This document shows, piece by piece, positions 36,671-45,439 of a stretch of 64,000 nucleotides of DNA. The stretch covers positions 20,670 through 84,669 of the forward strand of contig NZ_MRTQ01000023.1 of assembly GCF_001956215.1 (NCBI RefSeq), in the 5' to 3' direction. This DNA is from Paenibacillus sp. FSL R5-0490 (GTDB lineage: Bacteria; Bacillota; Bacilli; Bacillales; Cytobacillaceae). The position numbers were made by a program, and so were the translations under genes. The stretch's first letter is position 1. Each line of letters opens with the position of its first letter. Under the pieces are notes generated by a model. It ran no database searches. It was not told where the DNA came from and saw only the letters and a program-made list of their open reading frames with translations.

Positions 36671-37291
36671 ATGTCTTTTTCCGGTTTTACAAACGATGAT
36701 TTTGATGTCTTTAAAATAGATGGATTGGATGAAAGAATGGACAGGTTAAAATCTGTTATTAGGCCTAAATTAGAAGAATTGGGCCGCTATTTTGCACCAT
36801 CCCTCTCAAACCTGTCAGGAGATGAAATGTTCCCTCATGTTGCCAAACATGCGAGAAGAACAAAGAATCCGCCAAATGATACATGGGTCGCATTTGCAAG
36901 CAATGCGAGAGGGTATAAAATGCTTCCGCATTTCCAGATCGGATTATGGGAAACGCATGTATTTATCTGGTTTGCCATCATCTATGAAGCACCAGATAAA
37001 ATGGGTGCAGGCAAGGTGTTTGAGAACAGCCTGGACAAAATTTATAAAGAAATACCCAACAATTATGTCTGGTCCGGCGACCACACAAAACCAGATGCTG
37101 TTTTGCATGAGCAAATGGACAAGGAAGAATTGAGATCCATGTTTCAGCGTCTGCAAAATGTAAAGAAAGCGGAAATTCTTTGCGGCTATCATATTTCTCG
37201 GGAAGATGCCGTTCGCATGTCACCTGATCAGTTTATTGAAAAAGCTGAATCTGTATTTAGAAATTTATTACCCCTATACAAATTGGCATAA
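36671..37291 (+). CDS. yktB: UPF0637 protein YktB
   Basis: 206 residues from ATG 36671 (MSFSGFTNDDFDVFKIDGL), with AGGAGGT 7 bases upstream; the ORF extension to 36620 is discarded. Cytoplasmic alpha/beta family conserved in Bacillales, function unknown. Monocistronic, convergent with yktA. Confidence 0.9.
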   Translation: MSFSGFTNDDFDVFKIDGLDERMDRLKSVIRPKLEELGRYFAPSLSNLSGDEMFPHVAKHARRTKNPPNDTWVAFASNARGYKMLPHFQIGLWETHVFIWFAIIYEAPDKMGAGKVFENSLDKIYKEIPNNYVWSGDHTKPDAVLHEQMDKEELRSMFQRLQNVKKAEILCGYHISREDAVRMSPDQFIEKAESVFRNLLPLYKLA

Positions 37292-37322
37292 ACATGTTTT
37301 CAGAACGTGGATTTGGCAGTAA

Positions 37323-37360
37323 AAAAACAAAACCTTCAGCAAGTTGAAGGTTTTGTTTTT
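37323..37360. terminator. Bidirectional terminator between yktB and yktA
   Basis: AAAACAAAACCTTCA-gcaagt-TGAAGGTTTTGTTTT. Confidence 0.8.
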
Positions 37361-37368
37361 TTTCAAAT

Positions 37369-37644
37369 CTATTTCTCCATTTTTAATTTGTCCCCGGCTG
37401 AACGTTCTTTAGCCAATTTTACTGTCCTGTAGGAGGAATAGCCGCTTTGTTCTTCAAAGTCATCGCAGATGTTTTTCTCCTGAGCTTTCCCAGGAACGAT
37501 TTCCTTGAAGCGTCTATATGCATTCATGAATTGTTCCCGCTCAATTCCTTTTTCGTATGCCATTTCAATGCTTTCAAAATATTTTATAACATCCACTATT
37601 TCTTCTGTTGACCAATCCTGGTCGATCGGGTACTGATATTCCAT
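37369..37644 (-). CDS. yktA: UPF0223 protein YktA
   Basis: 91 residues, [19 protein letters not shown] followed by helices; three-helix UPF0223 fold, function unknown. 42 bases after the nitronate monooxygenase gene on the same strand. AGGTGAAAGGC precedes the ATG. Confidence 0.9.
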   Translation of the reverse strand: MEYQYPIDQDWSTEEIVDVIKYFESIEMAYEKGIEREQFMNAYRRFKEIVPGKAQEKNICDDFEEQSGYSSYRTVKLAKERSAGDKLKMEK

Positions 37645-37686
37645 TGCCTTTCACCTCATTTATGATATTCATGATGCATTTTATCA

Positions 37687-38646
37687 TTAATTAGTCCATT
37701 TCGCCCTGATAGTTTCACCTTCCGCTATAATCCGCTCGAATAGTTCTTCCACGGAGGGGATATCCTTAATTAATCCCATAACTTGTCCAGCCCATGCAAA
37801 CCCTTCCTGATCTTTCCCTTCATATATATATTTCTTATTAGCATTCCCGCTAATGTAATCTTTTAACTGCTCATAGCCGCCGTTTTGTTTTTCGATTTCC
37901 AGTATCTTATCCGACCATGGATTCGCAATCACCCTTGCAGGTGCACCTATAGTTCTTTTAATGACAACTGTGTCATTTTCTGTTCCTTCGACTAAGCGGT
38001 TTTTATATAATTCAGATGCATGGACGCATTCCTTTGTTGCAACAAATCTTGTCCCCATTTCAATCCCCTCTGCTCCAAGACTTAATGCTGCCATCAGCCC
38101 CCTGCCGTCTCCTATTCCTCCTGAGGCAATTACAGGTATGGAAACAGCATCAGCCACCTGAGGAACGAGTATGAAGGTTCCAATATCATCCCTGCCTAAA
38201 TGCCCTCCGCCTTCCTGCCCTACAACCATCACTGCGTCAGCACCAAGCTCTTCCGCCTTTACTGCCTGCCTTTTTGCTGCCACAAGAACAAGCTTCTTAA
38301 CATTTACACCCTTTAATTGATCAAAAATAGGTGCAGGATTTCCTCCTGTCATAGAAATAACGGGAACTTCTTCTTCAATGGCTATATCCAGATAATCAGA
38401 GAATGGCCTTCCATGCTGGCCAATAGCAAAATTAACCCCGAATGGCTTATCTGTCAATTTCTTAACCTTTTGAATCTCGTCCCTTAATTTTTCCGGGCTG
38501 CTGAGAGACATTGCGGTAACCTGCCCTAAACCTCCTGCATTCGAAACAGCGGCAGCCAGATCTGAATAGGCAAGATGGGCAAGGCCGCCCTGTATAATTG
38601 GATATCTAATTTTCAGTAATTCTGTCACACGTGTATTCCAGTTCAT
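37687..38646 (-). CDS. Nitronate monooxygenase family flavoprotein (FabK-like)
   Basis: 319-residue FMN-dependent TIM barrel. Elements: PIIQGGLAHLAYSDLAAAVS (~residues 16-35), VVGQEGGGHLGRDDIG (~140-155) and the FMN-phosphate loop VIASGGIGDGRGLMAALSLGA (split: ASGGIGDGRGLMAA). The family includes 2-nitropropane dioxygenases and FabK enoyl-ACP reductases; the GGHLG motif favours nitronate monooxygenase class. GGAGGGTCCATAA precedes the ATG. Confidence 0.85.
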   Translation of the reverse strand: MNWNTRVTELLKIRYPIIQGGLAHLAYSDLAAAVSNAGGLGQVTAMSLSSPEKLRDEIQKVKKLTDKPFGVNFAIGQHGRPFSDYLDIAIEEEVPVISMTGGNPAPIFDQLKGVNVKKLVLVAAKRQAVKAEELGADAVMVVGQEGGGHLGRDDIGTFILVPQVADAVSIPVIASGGIGDGRGLMAALSLGAEGIEMGTRFVATKECVHASELYKNRLVEGTENDTVVIKRTIGAPARVIANPWSDKILEIEKQNGGYEQLKDYISGNANKKYIYEGKDQEGFAWAGQVMGLIKDIPSVEELFERIIAEGETIRAKWTN

Positions 38647-38818
38647 TTATGGACCCTCCATTTTCTTTATAACGTTTTATTTCGATTTATATGGTTTAAA
38701 TTCCTGTTAACTTCTAAAACTAAACGGAAAACTGAATTGTGGAGGCGAATGTCCGGAAACGACACGCTTTAACAGAATGGAAAAACAATAGAACTTTCTA
38801 TGCAAAGGGATTGAATAA

Positions 38819-38827
38819 TGCTATAAT
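38819..38827 (+). promoter_or_regulatory. Extended -10 promoter of speA
   Basis: TGCTATAAT: consensus TATAAT with the TGN extension and no good -35; 63 bases before the speA start. Confidence 0.5.
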
Positions 38828-38890
38828 GCAAATGTTTTAAATCAGCTTGAGCTTTCTGAAATATTATTATTAAAGAGGTGTGGGAATAAG

Positions 38891-40360
38891 TTGTCTCAAT
38901 ACAAAACACCGTTATTCAGCGGTTTGCTTGCACACGCAAAGAAGGATCCCGTACAGTTTCACATACCCGGCCATAAAAAAGGAGCGGGGATTGATCCGGA
39001 ATTCAGGGAATATATTGGAGATAATGCACTTGCCATTGATTTGATCAATATTGGCCCGCTTGATGATCTCCATCAGCCAAAAGGCATTATTAAAGAAGCC
39101 CAGGATCTTGCAGCTGAGGCTTTTGGAGCGGACAAAACATTTTTTTCCGTTCAAGGAACAAGCGGAGCCATCATGACCATGGTTATGGCTGTCTGCGGTC
39201 CCGGGGATAAAATTATTGTTCCAAGAAATGTTCATAAATCTGTCATGTCTGCCATTGTTTTTTCAGGCGCAACTCCTATCTTTATACATCCTGAAATTGA
39301 TGAAAACCTGGGCATATCTCATGGGATTACAACTGAATCAGTATCGAAAGCCCTTGAACTTCATCCGGACGCAAAAGGGGTATTAGTGATTAACCCTACT
39401 TATTTCGGTGTTTCGGCAGATTTGAAGAAAATCGTCGAAATAGCACATTCATATAATGTGCCTGTACTTGTGGATGAAGCCCATGGTGTGCATATTCATT
39501 TCCATGATGAGCTGCCCTTATCCGCCATGCAGGCAGGTGCTGATTTAGCCGCAACATCTGTCCACAAACTGGGCGGGTCCATGACGCAAAGTTCAATTTT
39601 AAATATGAAAGGAAATCTTGTTTCGGCCAAAAGGGTTCAATCCATTTTAAGCATGCTGACAACAACTTCCACTTCCTATTTATTGCTTGCCTCCCTGGAT
39701 GTTGCCAGGAAACGTCTGGCTACAGAGGGAAAGGAACTCATTCAAAAGACAATTGATTTGGCCCAATCCATTCGCCGCCGCATCAATGAGATTGACCGGC
39801 TCTATTGTGTCGGTGAAGAAATACTGGCAACCAAAGCTGCGCATGACTACGATCCGACCAAATTGATTATTTCAGTCAAAGAGCTTGGCATGAATGGTTT
39901 CGATGTGGAGAATTGGCTTCGGGAACATCATAATATTGAAGTAGAGATGTCTGATTTATATAATATCCTTTGCATTGTTACCCCTGGTGACTCCGAACGG
40001 GAAGCCGATATTTTAGTTTCTGCTCTTGCCGAACTCGCCAGTGAGCGCAAAGGGAATACTGAAAAGCTTGAAACTCAAGTGCTTCTCCCTGATATTCCCG
40101 TTTTATCGCTTACACCTCGTGATGCATTTTATGCTGATACAGAGCTTGTTCCATTTGACGAGTCTGAGGGGAGAATAATTGCTGAGTTTATTATGGTTTA
40201 TCCGCCTGGGATACCTATTTTTATTCCGGGAGAAATCATAACCGGGGAAAACCTCCGTTATATTAAAACGAACATGGAAGCTGGACTGCCGGTTCAGGGA
40301 CCAGAGGATTATGATTTCAAGTATCTTCGCGTTATTGAAGAGCATAAAGCCATCAGATAA
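38891..40360 (+). CDS. speA: Arginine decarboxylase (SpeA), fold-type I PLP enzyme
   Basis: 489 residues of the Orn/Lys/Arg decarboxylase family (PLP aspartate-aminotransferase fold). PLP lysine in SVHKLGGSMTQSS (~residue 227); PLP-phosphate and ring contacts in VQGTSGA and LVDEAHGVH. B. subtilis speA (490 residues) at this position makes agmatine from arginine for polyamine synthesis, but the family also includes lysine decarboxylases such as YaaO. TTG start after AAAGAGGTGTGGG. SR1 is convergent and shares its terminator. Confidence 0.9.
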   Translation: MSQYKTPLFSGLLAHAKKDPVQFHIPGHKKGAGIDPEFREYIGDNALAIDLINIGPLDDLHQPKGIIKEAQDLAAEAFGADKTFFSVQGTSGAIMTMVMAVCGPGDKIIVPRNVHKSVMSAIVFSGATPIFIHPEIDENLGISHGITTESVSKALELHPDAKGVLVINPTYFGVSADLKKIVEIAHSYNVPVLVDEAHGVHIHFHDELPLSAMQAGADLAATSVHKLGGSMTQSSILNMKGNLVSAKRVQSILSMLTTTSTSYLLLASLDVARKRLATEGKELIQKTIDLAQSIRRRINEIDRLYCVGEEILATKAAHDYDPTKLIISVKELGMNGFDVENWLREHHNIEVEMSDLYNILCIVTPGDSEREADILVSALAELASERKGNTEKLETQVLLPDIPVLSLTPRDAFYADTELVPFDESEGRIIAEFIMVYPPGIPIFIPGEIITGENLRYIKTNMEAGLPVQGPEDYDFKYLRVIEEHKAIR

Positions 40361-40365
40361 TATGC

Positions 40366-40398
40366 AAAAGAGCCTTCCATTTAGGAAAGGCTCTTTTT
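40366..40398. terminator. Shared bidirectional terminator of speA and SR1
   Basis: AAAAGAGCCTT-ccatttagga-AAGGCTCTTTTT; ends speA on the plus strand and the SR1 RNA on the minus strand. Confidence 0.85.
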
Positions 40399-40409
40399 AT
40401 GGTTAATGG

Positions 40410-40538
40410 CTATTTGTTTGTCTTCTCTGTTTTTTCTCCGTCACAGCAATTGCATTTTTTTGAATATAATACGGTTACTTTTTCATCCTCAAAGTGATCA
40501 ATAGTTGAATTGCAAGCCTGGCATACGATTGTACCCAT
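40410..40538 (-). CDS. sr1P: SR1P, GapA-binding peptide
   Basis: 42 codons beginning MGTIVCQACNSTIDHFEDEK and ending KTEKTNK. The N-terminal block, the FEDEKVTVLY segment and the cysteines (positions 6, 9, 29, 31, 32) are as in SR1P of Bacillus, which binds glyceraldehyde-3-phosphate dehydrogenase GapA. AGGAGA lies 9 bases upstream of the ATG (AAAAGGAGAATGAAAAG). Zn binding by the cysteines is an inference. The C-terminal extension (EKTEKTNK) is hydrophilic. Confidence 0.9.
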   Translation of the reverse strand: MGTIVCQACNSTIDHFEDEKVTVLYSKKCNCCDGEKTEKTNK

Positions 40539-40569
40539 CTTTTCATTCTCCTTTTCAATGAGTTTTGTT

Positions 40570-40583
40570 TGAAAGCGCTTTAT
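40570..40583 (-). promoter_or_regulatory. cre (CcpA) site just downstream of the SR1 start
   Basis: TGAAAGCGCTTTAT on the plus strand (palindromic core), close to the cre consensus TGWAARCGYTWNCW. It lies around +4 to +17 of the predicted start, where CcpA would block transcription. Confidence 0.7.
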
Positions 40584-40593
40584 CTTTAAATCT

Positions 40594-40622
40594 ATAATAA
40601 TATAACATTATTAATTTATCAA
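40594..40622 (-). promoter_or_regulatory. Sigma-A promoter of SR1
   Basis: Minus strand TTGATA (40617-40622), 17-base spacer, TATTAT (40594-40599). Confidence 0.7.
40599..40609 (-). promoter_or_regulatory. CcpN-type operator between -35 and -10 of SR1
   Basis: Minus strand AATGTTATATT matches the CcpN consensus TRTGHYATAYW at 10 of 11 positions. Confidence 0.6.
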
Positions 40623-40629
40623 GCCTAAT

Positions 40630-40640
40630 TGTATAACATA
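40630..40640 (-). promoter_or_regulatory. CcpN-type operator upstream of the SR1 -35
   Basis: Minus strand TATGTTATACA, an exact 11 of 11 match to TRTGHYATAYW, 7 bases upstream of the -35 hexamer. Confidence 0.7.
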
Positions 40641-40705
40641 ATCATTGTTTTATTTTGGCATTCTCCTTATAATCACTGAAACTCTTCATTAATAGTATGT
40701 CATAA

Positions 40706-40744
40706 TATACAAAAACAGACCAATTATGGCCTGTTTTTGTATAT
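40706..40744 (-). terminator. Terminator after the DUF3055 gene
   Basis: TATACAAAAACAG...CTGTTTTTGTATA stem. Confidence 0.7.
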
Positions 40745-40748
40745 TATT

Positions 40749-41048
40749 TTAGTCGTATTGTTCTTCAAAACGGGCACCTGGGATTGCTTCTAAGAAAAAT
40801 TCGCTTAAATCTGCAGCCTGTTCGTATAAATCAAGCTTGAATGCCTTTTGCAAGTATTCGATGTCTTCGAGATCTTTAGGGTCGAGGAGAGTTGAGCGGC
40901 CTGTCTGCATACAAATAACCAGAGGCTTGGAAAAGAAGAGGTTTGTATATACGATTCCAAAATCATAACGTGTTGACTCCGTTGTAAAGCCAACAAAACG
41001 TACATTCACGTTTTCATGCTCATCATAGAGCTTCTCAAAAAAATCCAT
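40749..41048 (-). CDS. DUF3055-like protein
   Basis: 99 residues, MDFFEKLYDEHENVNVRFVGF, with the conserved PLVICMQTGRSTLLDP block. Soluble, Bacillales-specific, function unknown; family name from memory. AAGGAGGAATC before the ATG. Monocistronic. Confidence 0.78.
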   Translation of the reverse strand: MDFFEKLYDEHENVNVRFVGFTTESTRYDFGIVYTNLFFSKPLVICMQTGRSTLLDPKDLEDIEYLQKAFKLDLYEQAADLSEFFLEAIPGARFEEQYD

Positions 41049-41223
41049 AAGATTCCTCCTTATTTATAATAATATTTAGAATATTATTATAATTCATTAT
41101 AGGCTCTTTGACAAGTAATATAAATTTACCTTACTATTTTAAGTTGTCATAAGATTTTATCTAATGCTAGAATGGAAGAGGATGTTCATTACTATAATTA
41201 TTGGGATAATGGGGGGAAAGAAG

Positions 41224-41658
41224 TTGGCAGCTAATTCATTTATCAAGCTGGTTCCTTCATCAGCTAAGGAAAAGATTTCAACAGAAGAGCTCAAAGAACT
41301 TTTTTTATATTATAGGGATATTACTGGAAAAACAGGCAGTCAGATTAAATGGGAATATGATGATGCCGCTTTTCCTTATGAGATAAAAGAGAAGCCTGAA
41401 GCAAAAGGAACCTGGTTTTACCTGCATTCTCAACATGACCGATATAACGCTATATTGCTTGGCATTGACAAAGAAAAAGTGAAGGATGAAGACGGTTCTG
41501 AACGTGAGCAGACTTACATACAAGTTACATTGCCGGAAGGTGCAACATTCGGAGATAAAGGCAAAGCAAATGAATTTTGCAAATTCCTCGCTAAAAAACT
41601 TCAAGGTGAATTGCATCTTTTTAATGGAAGAATCATGTATTTTTATAAAAGAAAATAA
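41224..41658 (+). CDS. DUF1885-like protein
   Basis: 144 residues from TTG 41224 (MAANSFIKLVPSSAKEKIS), chosen because GGGGGGAAAG lies 4-13 bases upstream; the in-frame ATG at 41164 has none. Alpha/beta cytoplasmic protein of a Bacillus family with a known structure but no known function. Monocistronic. Confidence 0.8.
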   Translation: MAANSFIKLVPSSAKEKISTEELKELFLYYRDITGKTGSQIKWEYDDAAFPYEIKEKPEAKGTWFYLHSQHDRYNAILLGIDKEKVKDEDGSEREQTYIQVTLPEGATFGDKGKANEFCKFLAKKLQGELHLFNGRIMYFYKRK

Positions 41659-41669
41659 TTGATTTCTTA

Positions 41670-41702
41670 AAAAATGAGAACAGCAGCGGCTGTTCTCATT
41701 TT
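41670..41702. terminator. Bidirectional terminator
   Basis: AAAATGAGAACAGC-agcg-GCTGTTCTCATTTT. Confidence 0.8.
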
Positions 41703-42544
41703 GTTTCCGTGCTGATCAGAACTGGGTCAACTGGTGTAAATCCTTTATTCCTAAGCCCCTTCACAATATCCTCTAAGGCTTCTTTTGTCCATTCCCTATC
41801 ATGCATCAATAAGTTTGCTCCTTTCGATAAATAGGGTGAATTAACCATTATATCTGCTAAAGCTTCTTTTGATTGATATTCCTTCTCCCAGTCATATCCG
41901 TATGTCCAATTCATAAGCACCATGTTTTCATCTTCAGCAATTTTCCTGCTGTAGTCTGTAATAGACCCGAATGGTGCCCGGAAGAATTTTGGCCTCTCTC
42001 CAATAATCTCCTCAACTCGATCATTAAGGTCAACAATCTCTTTATATTGCTGCTCTTCAGGTAAGCTTTTCAGGTTTAGGTGGCTATTTGTGTGATTGCC
42101 AATAGCAAAGCCAAGTTCATGAATTTCCTTCAAAACTTTTGCTTCTTCCGGGGTATCTATGAAATGCCCATTAACAAAAAAGATTGCAGGTGCTGAGAGT
42201 TTCTTTAAAATTCTGGCCATTTCCAATGCATTTTTATCAGGAGCATCGTCAATGGTCAGTAATACAACTTTTGAATTGGCCTTATTGATTGGTTCTATTG
42301 ACCAATTATTTTCATTTATCTTGTATTGCGGTTCTGGCAGGGATACCGCTTCTTCCTTCGGCTTTTCACCGGCATCAGCTTGTGTTTTTTCTGTTTTAGC
42401 TGCGGGAACATTAGAATGATCAGCCAAGTTATTTTCTTCTTCTTTTTCAAATTCTGATGGCTTATCGTCATCTGCAGAAAAATCCGTACATGCTGTCAGG
42501 TTTATAACGAAAATAATACAAATAAAAAATATAGCTTTTTTCAT
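41696..42544 (-). CDS. Polysaccharide deacetylase-family lipoprotein
   Basis: 282 residues. Lipoprotein signal peptide (IFFICIIFVINLTAC, lipobox LTAC), an E/K/A-rich linker to residue ~75, then a NodB domain (~90-275) with motifs TIDDAPD (catalytic Asp and metal Asp), HTNSH (metal histidines), RAPFG and LLMHD. It probably de-N-acetylates peptidoglycan or another wall glycan outside the membrane. GGAGG before the ATG. The 364-base gap to the next gene has no frame with a ribosome site. Confidence 0.88.
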   Translation of the reverse strand: MKKAIFFICIIFVINLTACTDFSADDDKPSEFEKEEENNLADHSNVPAAKTEKTQADAGEKPKEEAVSLPEPQYKINENNWSIEPINKANSKVVLLTIDDAPDKNALEMARILKKLSAPAIFFVNGHFIDTPEEAKVLKEIHELGFAIGNHTNSHLNLKSLPEEQQYKEIVDLNDRVEEIIGERPKFFRAPFGSITDYSRKIAEDENMVLMNWTYGYDWEKEYQSKEALADIMVNSPYLSKGANLLMHDREWTKEALEDIVKGLRNKGFTPVDPVLISTETK

Positions 42545-42908
42545 TGTTACCTCCTTAATGCATATTTCTTTAAACTCCCTTTCATAAGTGTTAGTATGTT
42601 ACATGGCCTTATTAAAAAAGTAGTTCCCCTTAGGAAATCTTTCTATTACCTACTGATTTTACCCGAAACAGTCTCGTTTTGAACATTAAAAGTAAACTTT
42701 AGAAATTAGATTGGATATCTACATCCTTTCGATTTTACTTTAAAGTCTGTTTCCGGGAAGCTGCTCTCCCCTGCTGAGCTCCAATTGCTTAAAAAATCAA
42801 GCAAACACTATCAGGAAAGCGGGATATTTAAATGCCTGCCTTTTTAGGATTGGAAGTTTTACAGAAGTATTTTATTTAGGTTTATTTTATTGAGACTGGA
42901 GGGATTTG
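42545..42908. other. Divergent spacer between deacetylase and BCCT transporter
   Basis: 364 bases. I see no gene and no promoter that I can defend. Only TATTTAAATGCC near 42826 with GGATTG 20 bases further on faintly recalls a sigma-B promoter, too weak to call. Confidence 0.4.
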
Positions 42909-44447
42909 ATGAAGAAACTGACACCCGTTTTTACGGTTTCAGTCATATTCACAGCAATATTTATTATATGGGGATTAGTACCGAAGACCATACTGCCAAA
43001 AGGCAACCTGGATTCTGTTACAGCATCTGTTCAGGGATTCATATTGGAAAAGTTCGGGTGGTTTTACCTTTTATCAGCTTCTATCTTTTTAATTTTTTCA
43101 ATCCTATTAGCATTCAGCAAGTATGGAAATATTCGTCTGGGAAAGGATGCAGACAGGCCCGAATATAGCTACTTAAGCTGGTTTGCCATGCTTTTCAGTG
43201 CAGGGATGGGAATTGGCCTGGTTTTTTGGGGAGTTTCGGAGCCAATGTATCACTACTTTGCGCCACCTTTCCTAGACGGGCAGACACCAGAAGCAGCAAG
43301 AGCTGCCATGAGGTACTCTTTCTTCCACTGGGGGCTTCATCCATGGGCTATTTATACAGTTATTGGGCTTGCACTTGCTTATTTCCAGTTCAGGAAAGGC
43401 GCACCGGGAGTTATCAGTTCCATTTTAAGGCCAATTTTGGGGAGCAAAGTGGATGGTCCAATTGGAGTATTAATTGATTTTATAGCCGTCTTTGCTACTG
43501 TTTTTGGTGTTGCAACATCATTAGGTCTCGGAGCCATTCAAATTTCTGGCGGACTTTCTGAAACATTTGACAGCATCGGCAATAATTTCACCACTCAATT
43601 GGTTATTATTTTGGTTGTGACAATCTTGTTTATGGTTTCAGCACAAACCGGTTTAAACAAAGGAATAAAATACTTAAGTAATTTAAATATTATATTAGCT
43701 ATCTCGTTACTGCTATTTCTGCTGTTTGTTGGGCCTACAAACTTTATTATGGATCTGTTTACAACGACGATTGGCTCTTATCTTCAAAATCTTCCTTCCA
43801 TGAGTTTCAGGCTTAGTCCATTTGATCAGGAGCTGACATGGTTTCAGGATTGGACCATTTTTTATTGGGCATGGTGGATTGCCTGGGCGCCATTTGTCGG
43901 CACATTCATAGCCAGAATATCACGCGGAAGGACAATAAGAGAATTCGTCATCGGCGTGCTTGCTGTTCCTACCTTATTTGGAGCGCTTTGGTTCTCAGTT
44001 TTTGGAGGAACAGGCATATACCTTGAATTCTTTGAGGCAAAGCCTATTATGGAAACAATCGACCAGCAGGGAATGGAAGTTGCACTGTTCGCTGTGTTTG
44101 ATAACTTCCCTTTCAGCACTGTTCTAAGCTTATTGGCTATATTCTTGATCAGTACATTCTTTATAACTTCTGCAGATTCAGCTACCTTTGTTCTTGGGAT
44201 GCAGACGACAAACGGAAGCTTGAACCCTCCGGGCAAAGTGAAATTTGTCTGGGGCATTATCCAATCTGCTTCTGCTGCCATCCTTTTATGGACAGGAGGG
44301 CTGGAAGCACTGCAAAGAGCTTCTATAATAGCTGCACTTCCTTTTACTATCATTATGCTTTTAATCGTGCTATCGCTGGCTAAATCGTTTAAAGAAGAAA
44401 CCATATCAAAAAAAGAGATGATAAAGACTAAAAAAATCGGCACCTGA
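42909..44447 (+). CDS. BCCT-family glycine betaine transporter (OpuD-like)
   Basis: 512 residues from ATG 42909 (GGAGGGATTTG upstream), the length of B. subtilis OpuD. Twelve segments. BCCT signatures: WFAMLFSAGMGIGLVFWGVSEP (segments split at ~residues 95-116) and the Trp-rich WTIFYWAWWIAWAPFVG (~317-333), plus FFITSADSATFVLGMQT. Sodium-coupled uptake of glycine betaine for osmoprotection is likely; a choline or carnitine specificity cannot be excluded. Confidence 0.9.
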   Translation: MKKLTPVFTVSVIFTAIFIIWGLVPKTILPKGNLDSVTASVQGFILEKFGWFYLLSASIFLIFSILLAFSKYGNIRLGKDADRPEYSYLSWFAMLFSAGMGIGLVFWGVSEPMYHYFAPPFLDGQTPEAARAAMRYSFFHWGLHPWAIYTVIGLALAYFQFRKGAPGVISSILRPILGSKVDGPIGVLIDFIAVFATVFGVATSLGLGAIQISGGLSETFDSIGNNFTTQLVIILVVTILFMVSAQTGLNKGIKYLSNLNIILAISLLLFLLFVGPTNFIMDLFTTTIGSYLQNLPSMSFRLSPFDQELTWFQDWTIFYWAWWIAWAPFVGTFIARISRGRTIREFVIGVLAVPTLFGALWFSVFGGTGIYLEFFEAKPIMETIDQQGMEVALFAVFDNFPFSTVLSLLAIFLISTFFITSADSATFVLGMQTTNGSLNPPGKVKFVWGIIQSASAAILLWTGGLEALQRASIIAALPFTIIMLLIVLSLAKSFKEETISKKEMIKTKKIGT

Positions 44448-44466
44448 AAATGGGTGCCGATTTTTC
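44431..44466. terminator. Terminator after the BCCT gene
   Basis: AAAAAATCGGCACC...GGGTGCCGATTTTT; the left arm lies inside the last codons. Confidence 0.8.
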
Positions 44467-44484
44467 TGCTTGTCACATTGCCAA

Positions 44485-44730
44485 TTACCAATGTGTAATG
44501 TATGACATCGCTAAATGAAAAGAAGCATATAAGCTTAGGCTCATAACAGTGACCATAAATGTTTTCTTTGCTGACTTAATAACCCAATTCCCAATATTGA
44601 TTGCCAAATAGAAGAAAACAAAAAACATAATAACTTTATATACGAGCTGATCATATTTTGACAGCCACTCAATGAAAGTATATCCACTCCAGATTAACAT
44701 CTGCAACAAAAGAGCTGTATAAATCTTCAT
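44485..44730 (-). CDS. Small three-segment membrane protein, function unknown
   Basis: 81 residues from ATG 44730 (MKIYTALLLQMLIWSGYTF), with GGTGGAG 4 bases upstream; the earlier in-frame start is discarded. Three hydrophobic segments (residues ~2-19, ~30-48, ~57-78). No family recognised. Confidence 0.7.
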   Translation of the reverse strand: MKIYTALLLQMLIWSGYTFIEWLSKYDQLVYKVIMFFVFFYLAINIGNWVIKSAKKTFMVTVMSLSLYASFHLAMSYITHW

Positions 44731-45003
44731 ACACTCCACCACCAAATTTTTTAATCCTTACCCGTTTTTATAATAGAAGAAACACTTGTGTTTGTAATAT
44801 ATGTTGAAAAGGATATTCTTATTTTTCATTTCTGTAACATTTGAATGACAAGCTAATATTTCCATTTTCCATATGATAAAATACTCATAATTATTATGAA
44901 TTGCTCACCTTCTGTCAAAAGGATGGAAAATTTCAATGACTTCTATACTGTTTTGCAGTCTTATGTAAAAAGGTGGAATTTATTATAAAGTGAGGGCAAA
45001 AGG

Positions 45004-45390
45004 ATGAAAGGTCTGCCATTGTTATTTATTACTGCACTCTTGTTTGTGACCTCTTCATGCAATCATAAGGAAGTAAAAGAAGAGCTGAAGATAGACGACA
45101 ATGTTAAACAGCTTATTTTTTTTACTGATAAAAAACAATATGAGCAGGAAATCTCCTATTATGATGCCATCATCGAATTAAAGAGAAGCTATCCTGAACT
45201 AATTAAAGATATGAAAGTGATAACAGCAGCTGAAGCGAGTCACTTAAGCAATTATGAGGTAGAAAACTGTCCTGCCATGCTGCTGGTGTATCAGGACAAA
45301 GTTTTAGTAGAAATAAAAGGCACTGTATCTAAAGATAAGATCATTTATCCGCTCGCCAAAGCCATGGATAAAAAGATCGAAAAACCGTAA
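45004..45390 (+). CDS. slp: Small peptidoglycan-associated lipoprotein-like (Slp)
   Basis: 128 residues. Lipoprotein signal peptide (LLFITALLFVTSSC, Cys19), then a thioredoxin-like alpha/beta fold without a CxxC: KQLIFFTDKKQYEQEI, YPELIKDMKVI, CPAMLLVYQDKVLVEIKG. Matches B. subtilis slp in size and position beside pdhD and speA. Function unknown. Confidence 0.82.
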   Translation: MKGLPLLFITALLFVTSSCNHKEVKEELKIDDNVKQLIFFTDKKQYEQEISYYDAIIELKRSYPELIKDMKVITAAEASHLSNYEVENCPAMLLVYQDKVLVEIKGTVSKDKIIYPLAKAMDKKIEKP

Positions 45391-45398
45391 TCATCCAT

Positions 45399-45433
45399 AA
45401 AAAAATCCTTCCCTGGCAGGGAAGGATTTTTTT
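45399..45433. terminator. Bidirectional terminator between slp and pdhD
   Basis: AAAAAAATCCTTCCC-tggca-GGGAAGGATTTTTTT. Confidence 0.85.
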
Positions 45434-45439
45434 ATATTA

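Larger units (their letters stand above)
40366..40587 (-). ncRNA. sr1: SR1 dual-function small RNA
   Basis: About 220 nt from a sigma-A promoter (-35 TTGATA 40617-40622, -10 TATTAT 40594-40599, spacer 17) to the terminator shared with speA; SR1 of B. subtilis is 205 nt and lies in the same speA-pdh neighbourhood. It encodes the peptide SR1P (40410-40538). In B. subtilis SR1 base-pairs with ahrC mRNA (arginine catabolism activator) and SR1P binds GapA, which promotes RNase J1 activity. Carbon-source control is suggested by CcpN-type and cre-type sites in and next to the promoter. Base-pairing with ahrC cannot be checked here. Confidence 0.85.

Noticed and set aside
43862..44491. 209-codon minus-strand frame opposite the BCCT transporter
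   Set aside because: Antisense shadow; the plus-strand protein has all BCCT motifs and a ribosome site.
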